64,000 bases of DNA from the NCBI GenBank assembly GCA_033764725.1, contig JANRIR010000079.1, positions 1-64,000 on the forward strand, given 5' to 3'. The notes under the pieces were generated by a model. It was not told the origin of the DNA. It made no database searches and saw only the letters and a list, made by a program, of their open reading frames with translations. This DNA comes from RI-43 sp033764725. Its GTDB lineage: Bacteria; Pseudomonadota; Alphaproteobacteria; Caulobacterales; Aquidulcibacteraceae. The position numbers and the translations under genes are program-made. Positions 60,517 to 64,000 of the stretch are shown piece after piece; the first letter of the stretch is position 1; each line of letters begins with the position of its first letter.

Positions 60517-61746
60517 ATGCCGACCAAGTCTGAACACCCCGCGCCGCGCCGCGTGCTGCTCATCGTCGGCGGAGGCATCGCCGCGTATAAAAGCCTCGAA
60601 CTGGTGCGTCTGTTGGCGAAAGACTCGATCCGTACGCGCGCGATCCTCACCGCCGCCGGCGCGCATTTCGTCACGCCGCTCTCGCTCGCTGCGCTGACGG
60701 AGGACAAGGTCTATACCGACCTGTTCAATCTCACCGACGAGCATGAGATGGGGCATATCGAATTGTCCCGCGCGGCGGATCTCGTCGTCGTCGCGCCGGC
60801 GACCGCCGATCTTCTCGCGAAAGCCGCCAACGGGCTGGCCAACGATCTCGCCTCCACCGCCCTGCTCGCCACCGACAAGCCGGTGCTCTATGCGCCGGCG
60901 ATGAATGTGCGCATGTGGGAGCATTCCGCCACGCAGCGCAATGTTGCGCAATTGCGCAAAGATGGCGCGCGCTTCGTCGGCCCCAATGACGGCGCCATGG
61001 CGTGCGGCGAATTCGGCGCAGGGCGCATGGCCGAGCCGGACGAAATCCGCGACGCCGTTCTGGCGCACTATCGCGTCGGCCCATTGCGCGGCAAGCGCAT
61101 CATCGTCACCGCCGGCCCGACGATCGAGCCGATCGATCCGGTCCGGTTCATCTCCAATCGCTCGAGCGGCAAGCAGGGTTTCGCCATCGCCGCAGCGCTG
61201 GCCGATCTCGGCGCCGATGTGCGCTTGATTGCGGGGCCCGTCAGCCTGCCCGATCCCGCCGGCGTGCGCGTGAGCCGTGTGGAGAGTGCGCTCGAAATGC
61301 TCGGCGCGTGCGACGCGGCGCTGCCGGCCGACGCCGCCGTGTGCGTCGCCGCGGTCGCCGACTGGCGCCCCGATCGTTGCGAGGACGTCAAAATAAAAAA
61401 GACTGCCGCCGGCGCGCCGCCGCAGATCAGTCTGACGGAAAACCCGGACATCCTCGCCGCGCTCTCGAAGCCCGGCAAGAAACGCCCGAAGCTCGTCGTC
61501 GGCTTCGCGGCCGAGACCAATGATGTGGAAGCGCATGCGCGCGCCAAGATCGCTAAGAAGGGCTGCGACTGGATCGTCGCGAACGATGTGTCCGGCGACG
61601 TGATGGGCGGCGCGGAGAACGAGGTGCTGCTGATTACGCGGCACGGCGCAGAGGCCTGGCCGCGCATGGCCAAAGAAGCGGTCGCGCAGAAGCTCGCCGC
61701 CGCCATCGCCGCAGCGCTCGACGCCGCAGCGCCCGCCCGCGCTTGA
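60517..61746 (+). CDS. coaBC: Phosphopantothenoylcysteine decarboxylase / phosphopantothenate-cysteine ligase
   Basis: Bifunctional coenzyme A enzyme of 409 aa. The N-terminal flavoprotein half (CoaC) has the catalytic His region MGHIELSRAADLVVVAPATA, PAMNVRMWEHSATQRNV and the Cys-containing MACGEFGAGRMAEPDEI. The C-terminal half (CoaB) has ITAGPTIEPIDPVRFISNRS-like sequence (here VTAGPTIEPI), GKQGFAIAAAL and GFAAETNDVE. It is followed by a pseudouridine synthase gene after 3 bases. Confidence 0.96.
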   Translation: MPTKSEHPAPRRVLLIVGGGIAAYKSLELVRLLAKDSIRTRAILTAAGAHFVTPLSLAALTEDKVYTDLFNLTDEHEMGHIELSRAADLVVVAPATADLLAKAANGLANDLASTALLATDKPVLYAPAMNVRMWEHSATQRNVAQLRKDGARFVGPNDGAMACGEFGAGRMAEPDEIRDAVLAHYRVGPLRGKRIIVTAGPTIEPIDPVRFISNRSSGKQGFAIAAALADLGADVRLIAGPVSLPDPAGVRVSRVESALEMLGACDAALPADAAVCVAAVADWRPDRCEDVKIKKTAAGAPPQISLTENPDILAALSKPGKKRPKLVVGFAAETNDVEAHARAKIAKKGCDWIVANDVSGDVMGGAENEVLLITRHGAEAWPRMAKEAVAQKLAAAIAAALDAAAPARA

Positions 61747-61749
61747 GCG

Positions 61750-62571
61750 ATGGCCTGGTCGCGCCGCTATGACGGGGCCGAACCGCAGCGCATCAACAAA
61801 TGGCTGGCGCAGCAGGGCGTGTGCTCACGGCGCGACGCCGAAGACCTGATCGCGCGCGGCCTCGTCGCCATCGACGGCGAGCGGATCGGCGATGTCGGCC
61901 GCAAGATCGCGCCGGGGCAGACCTTGACGTTGAGCGACGCCGCTCAGGCCGAACTGGCGCAGACCACCAGCGTGATCATTCACAAGCCGGTGAATTATGT
62001 CTCGGCCCAGCCGGAGCCCGGCCAAGTTCCCGCCGCGCGGCTTTTGACGCGCGCAAACCTCGCCGGCCCCGAGGCGCCGATCCCGGCCCGCGATCACGCG
62101 CTGGCGCCGCTCGGCCGGCTCGACCACGATTCGCGCGGGCTGCTCATCCTGTCGGACGACGGCGTGCTGGCGAAGGCGCTGATCGGCCCGGCCTCGACGC
62201 TCGACAAGGATTATTCCGTGCGCGTGTTCGGCCAGATTACGCCGCGCAAGCTGGAGCTGTTGCGGCACGGGCTTATGCTCGACGGCCGCGCGCTGAAGCC
62301 GGCGCAGGTCACGCGCACGGGCCCCGACATGCTGCGCTTTGTCCTGAAGGAAGGGCGCAATCGCCAGATCCGGCGCATGTGCGATCTCGTCGATCTGCGC
62401 GTCGTCGATCTGTTTCGCACACGTATCGGGCCGTTGCAGCTGGGCGATCTGCCGGAGGGCAAGTGGCGCCATCTCACCGCGGATGAGCGCGCCGCACTGC
62501 TCAGCCCGGGCGCGCCGCCCCGCAACTCGCCCCGCCCAGCACGCAAAAGCTCGCGCAATAGCGGTGATTGA
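61750..62571 (+). CDS. rRNA pseudouridine synthase, RsuA/RluB-F type
   Basis: Modification enzyme of 273 aa. An N-terminal S4 domain (RINKWLAQQGVCSRRDAEDL) precedes the catalytic domain with APLGRLDHDSRGLLILSDDG, where the Asp in GRLD is the nucleophile. KEGRNRQIRRMCDLVDLRVV is the conserved C-terminal motif. Which rRNA site is modified cannot be told. The last 71 bases overlap the radical SAM gene on the other strand. Confidence 0.92.
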   Translation: MAWSRRYDGAEPQRINKWLAQQGVCSRRDAEDLIARGLVAIDGERIGDVGRKIAPGQTLTLSDAAQAELAQTTSVIIHKPVNYVSAQPEPGQVPAARLLTRANLAGPEAPIPARDHALAPLGRLDHDSRGLLILSDDGVLAKALIGPASTLDKDYSVRVFGQITPRKLELLRHGLMLDGRALKPAQVTRTGPDMLRFVLKEGRNRQIRRMCDLVDLRVVDLFRTRIGPLQLGDLPEGKWRHLTADERAALLSPGAPPRNSPRPARKSSRNSGD

Positions 62572-63463
62572 GCGGCACAGCGGCGCTGGCCTCGGCCAAC
62601 GTCGCGCCGAGTTCGAAGTGCGCGTCATACGGCACAAGCGTGCAGGCCAGCACCGCGGGCGCCGCCGCACCCTTGCGCTTGACCACCATGCGCGCGCTCG
62701 CGCACATCACGTCGTCCGGGCTTTTGTCGAGAATGCCCCAGCAGGCCGTGGTGATTTCTGGCGGATCGGCGTCGGGCGTCATTTCCGGAAAGATCACGAG
62801 CCGCGCGGGATCGGCGGCGTCGAGCTTCAGCCCGATGGCGTCGAACAGCGCCTGGAAGCGCGCGCGCAATGCGCCTTCCGGCTCGTGGGAAAAGCCGCGC
62901 CCGGCGATCTCCACCGCGAAATCATGGGCGATCAGCCAGCGCAAGCCTTCGAGCGTCGCCGCGAAGGCGCCCTCCCCGCGTTCGGAATCGTGCAGAGCGA
63001 GATCGGGATCGTCGAGCGACACGCGCAGGCGCAGGCGCGCGCCGTGTCGCTCGTGCAGGGCGCGCAAGGGGGTCTGCAGGCGCTGCATCGGGCGCATGGC
63101 GTTGGTCAGCGCCAGCACCTCGAAGCCGCGCGCGAGCGCATCCTCCAGCATCGCGATGATGTCTGGGTTCATGAACGGCTCGCCGCCGGTGAAGCCTATC
63201 AGCTGCGCCGGCAGGCGGTCGCGCGCGATCTCGTCGAGAAAGGCGGCGACCTCGGCGCCGGTCAGATAGGCCAGGCGGTCGTTGCGCGGCGAGCTTTCGA
63301 TATAGCAATGGCTGCACGTGATGTTGCACAACGTGCCGGTGTTGAACCACAGCGTGTCCAGCGCGCGCAGGGCGACGACCGCGCGCGGTTCGCCCTTGGC
63401 GGTGATCAGCGGATCGCGGAATTTCTCCGCGGCGCGCGGGCTCAATGCGGCGTCGATGGTCAA
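62501..63463 (-). CDS. Radical SAM protein with C-terminal Cys cluster
   Basis: Iron-sulfur enzyme of 320 aa. The SAM-cleaving cluster is bound by the CNITCSHCYIESSP motif (CxxxCxxC), followed by IGFTGGEPFMNPDI, the usual SAM-binding GGEP. The C-terminus carries more Cys (CWGILD, VLACTLVP and YCASFCVLGGASCGA), which could hold an auxiliary SPASM-like cluster. The reaction is unknown. Divergent from dut with a 39-base gap. Confidence 0.85.
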   Translation of the reverse strand: MTIDAALSPRAAEKFRDPLITAKGEPRAVVALRALDTLWFNTGTLCNITCSHCYIESSPRNDRLAYLTGAEVAAFLDEIARDRLPAQLIGFTGGEPFMNPDIIAMLEDALARGFEVLALTNAMRPMQRLQTPLRALHERHGARLRLRVSLDDPDLALHDSERGEGAFAATLEGLRWLIAHDFAVEIAGRGFSHEPEGALRARFQALFDAIGLKLDAADPARLVIFPEMTPDADPPEITTACWGILDKSPDDVMCASARMVVKRKGAAAPAVLACTLVPYDAHFELGATLAEASAAVPLNHRYCASFCVLGGASCGAARPG

Positions 63464-63502
63464 GCACTACCCCTTTGGTCGCGAATCCGATTTTGGTGCC
63501 TT

Positions 63503-63967
63503 ATGCATACGCCTGTCATCACGCTACCGGTTTCGCCCTTGCCGCATTTCGCGGGGCTCGATCTGCCCGCTTATGCGACGCCGCAATCGGCCGGGCTCGA
63601 TCTGCGCGCCGCCGTCGCGGAAGATGCGCCGGTGACGCTGGCGCCCGGCCAACGTGCGCTGATCCCCACGGGCCTCGCCATCGCCCTGCCCGAGGGCTAC
63701 GAGGCCCAGGTGCGGCCGCGGTCCGGGCTGGCGCTCAAGCATGGGATCACGTGCCTGAATTCGCCGGGCACAGTCGACGCCGATTATCGCGGCGAATTGC
63801 AGGTCCTGCTGATCAATCTCGGCCAGGAGTCGTTCACGATCCGCCGCGGCGAGCGCATTGCGCAAATGGTGATCGCGCCGGTCACGCAGGCGGCTTGGGT
63901 CGTCGTCGATGCCCTGCCGGAAACCGCGCGGGGCGCCGGCGGGTTCGGCTCAACCGGAAAGGCGTGA
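63503..63967 (+). CDS. dut: dUTP diphosphatase
   Basis: Trimeric dUTPase of 154 aa that keeps uracil out of DNA. Motifs in order: AGLDLRAAV, the RPRSGLALKHGIT loop, GTVDADYRGELQVLLIN with the catalytic Asp, ERIAQMVIAPV, and the C-terminal RGAGGFGSTG arm that closes over the site. The start at 63503 (ATG in TTATGCATACG) gives MHTPVITLPVSPLPHFAGLD. Confidence 0.97.
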   Translation: MHTPVITLPVSPLPHFAGLDLPAYATPQSAGLDLRAAVAEDAPVTLAPGQRALIPTGLAIALPEGYEAQVRPRSGLALKHGITCLNSPGTVDADYRGELQVLLINLGQESFTIRRGERIAQMVIAPVTQAAWVVVDALPETARGAGGFGSTGKA

Positions 63968-64000
63968 GCGCTTTACCGCGCCGCCGGCGCACGCCACGCT

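Noticed and set aside
1..64000. Prophage, transposase or CRISPR array
   Set aside because: No integrase, transposase, phage structural gene or regularly spaced repeats are visible.

Overview
The window is about 64 kb of GC-rich DNA that reads like a chromosome segment of an alphaproteobacterium, most likely of the Caulobacterales/Hyphomonadaceae type. The assignment is an inference. It rests on the gene neighbourhoods (dnaA-dnaN-recF-gyrB beside rpsT; mutM-ubiE-ubiB-coaBC-dut; helicase/S4/fdxA/carD; bolA/J-domain/cobS), the strong alphaproteobacterial families (MmcB, CobS/CobT, RpoH), and candidate CtrA and GANTC (CcrM) sites in two intergenic regions.

Layout. 1-4784 (minus): F1 ATP synthase genes atpH-A-G-D, with two foreign genes inside the operon, a secreted duplicated-domain protein between atpA and atpG and an Ohr peroxidase between atpG and atpD. 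5035-12432: an MHS-type MFS transporter with an internal extramembrane insert, an SMP-30 family protein, a palindromic repeat, an LprI/RsiV-like lipoprotein, SelO, and a membrane TrkA-N/RyR-domain protein next to tRNA-Arg(CCT). 12630-21632: a nuclease-like lipoprotein, a TonB-dependent receptor, rpoH, carD, then the coupled fdxA, S4 protein and Suv3-like helicase. 21736-31730: cobT and cobS, separated by about 7 kb of housekeeping and accessory genes. These include rpmB, a receiver-domain protein without its phospho-acceptor Asp, and a low-GC accessory patch at about 28.8-30.7 kb with a truncated kinase, a Uma2 endonuclease, two orphan membrane proteins and a decayed duplicate of the cobS 3' end.

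31870-41649: a lipase-like gene, J-domain protein, BolA, MmcB, an HI0933-type flavoprotein, two large palindromic repeats, a ferritin-like di-iron protein, an ATC-hydrolase/GFA pair, an HtrA-type protease, a small zincin, two small envelope proteins and ThpR. 42047-53235 (minus): gyrB, recF, dnaN, dnaA and rpsT, with a peptidase/TPR protein, a P450 and a GDPD enzyme interleaved. DnaA is divergent in its DNA-binding domain and has a long upstream region carrying candidate CtrA, GANTC and DnaA-box sites. 53340-63967: enoyl-CoA hydratase, AsmA-like protein, mutM, ubiE, ubiB, an unknown protein, coaBC, a pseudouridine synthase, a radical SAM protein and dut.

Most of the window is core metabolism, replication and envelope function. 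The unusual parts are the insertions into otherwise conserved operons (atp, dnaN-recF-gyrB, cobST), the cobS 3'-end duplication, the RyR-domain membrane protein, and the two candidate cell-cycle-regulated intergenic regions. I saw no prophage, transposase, CRISPR array or rRNA.
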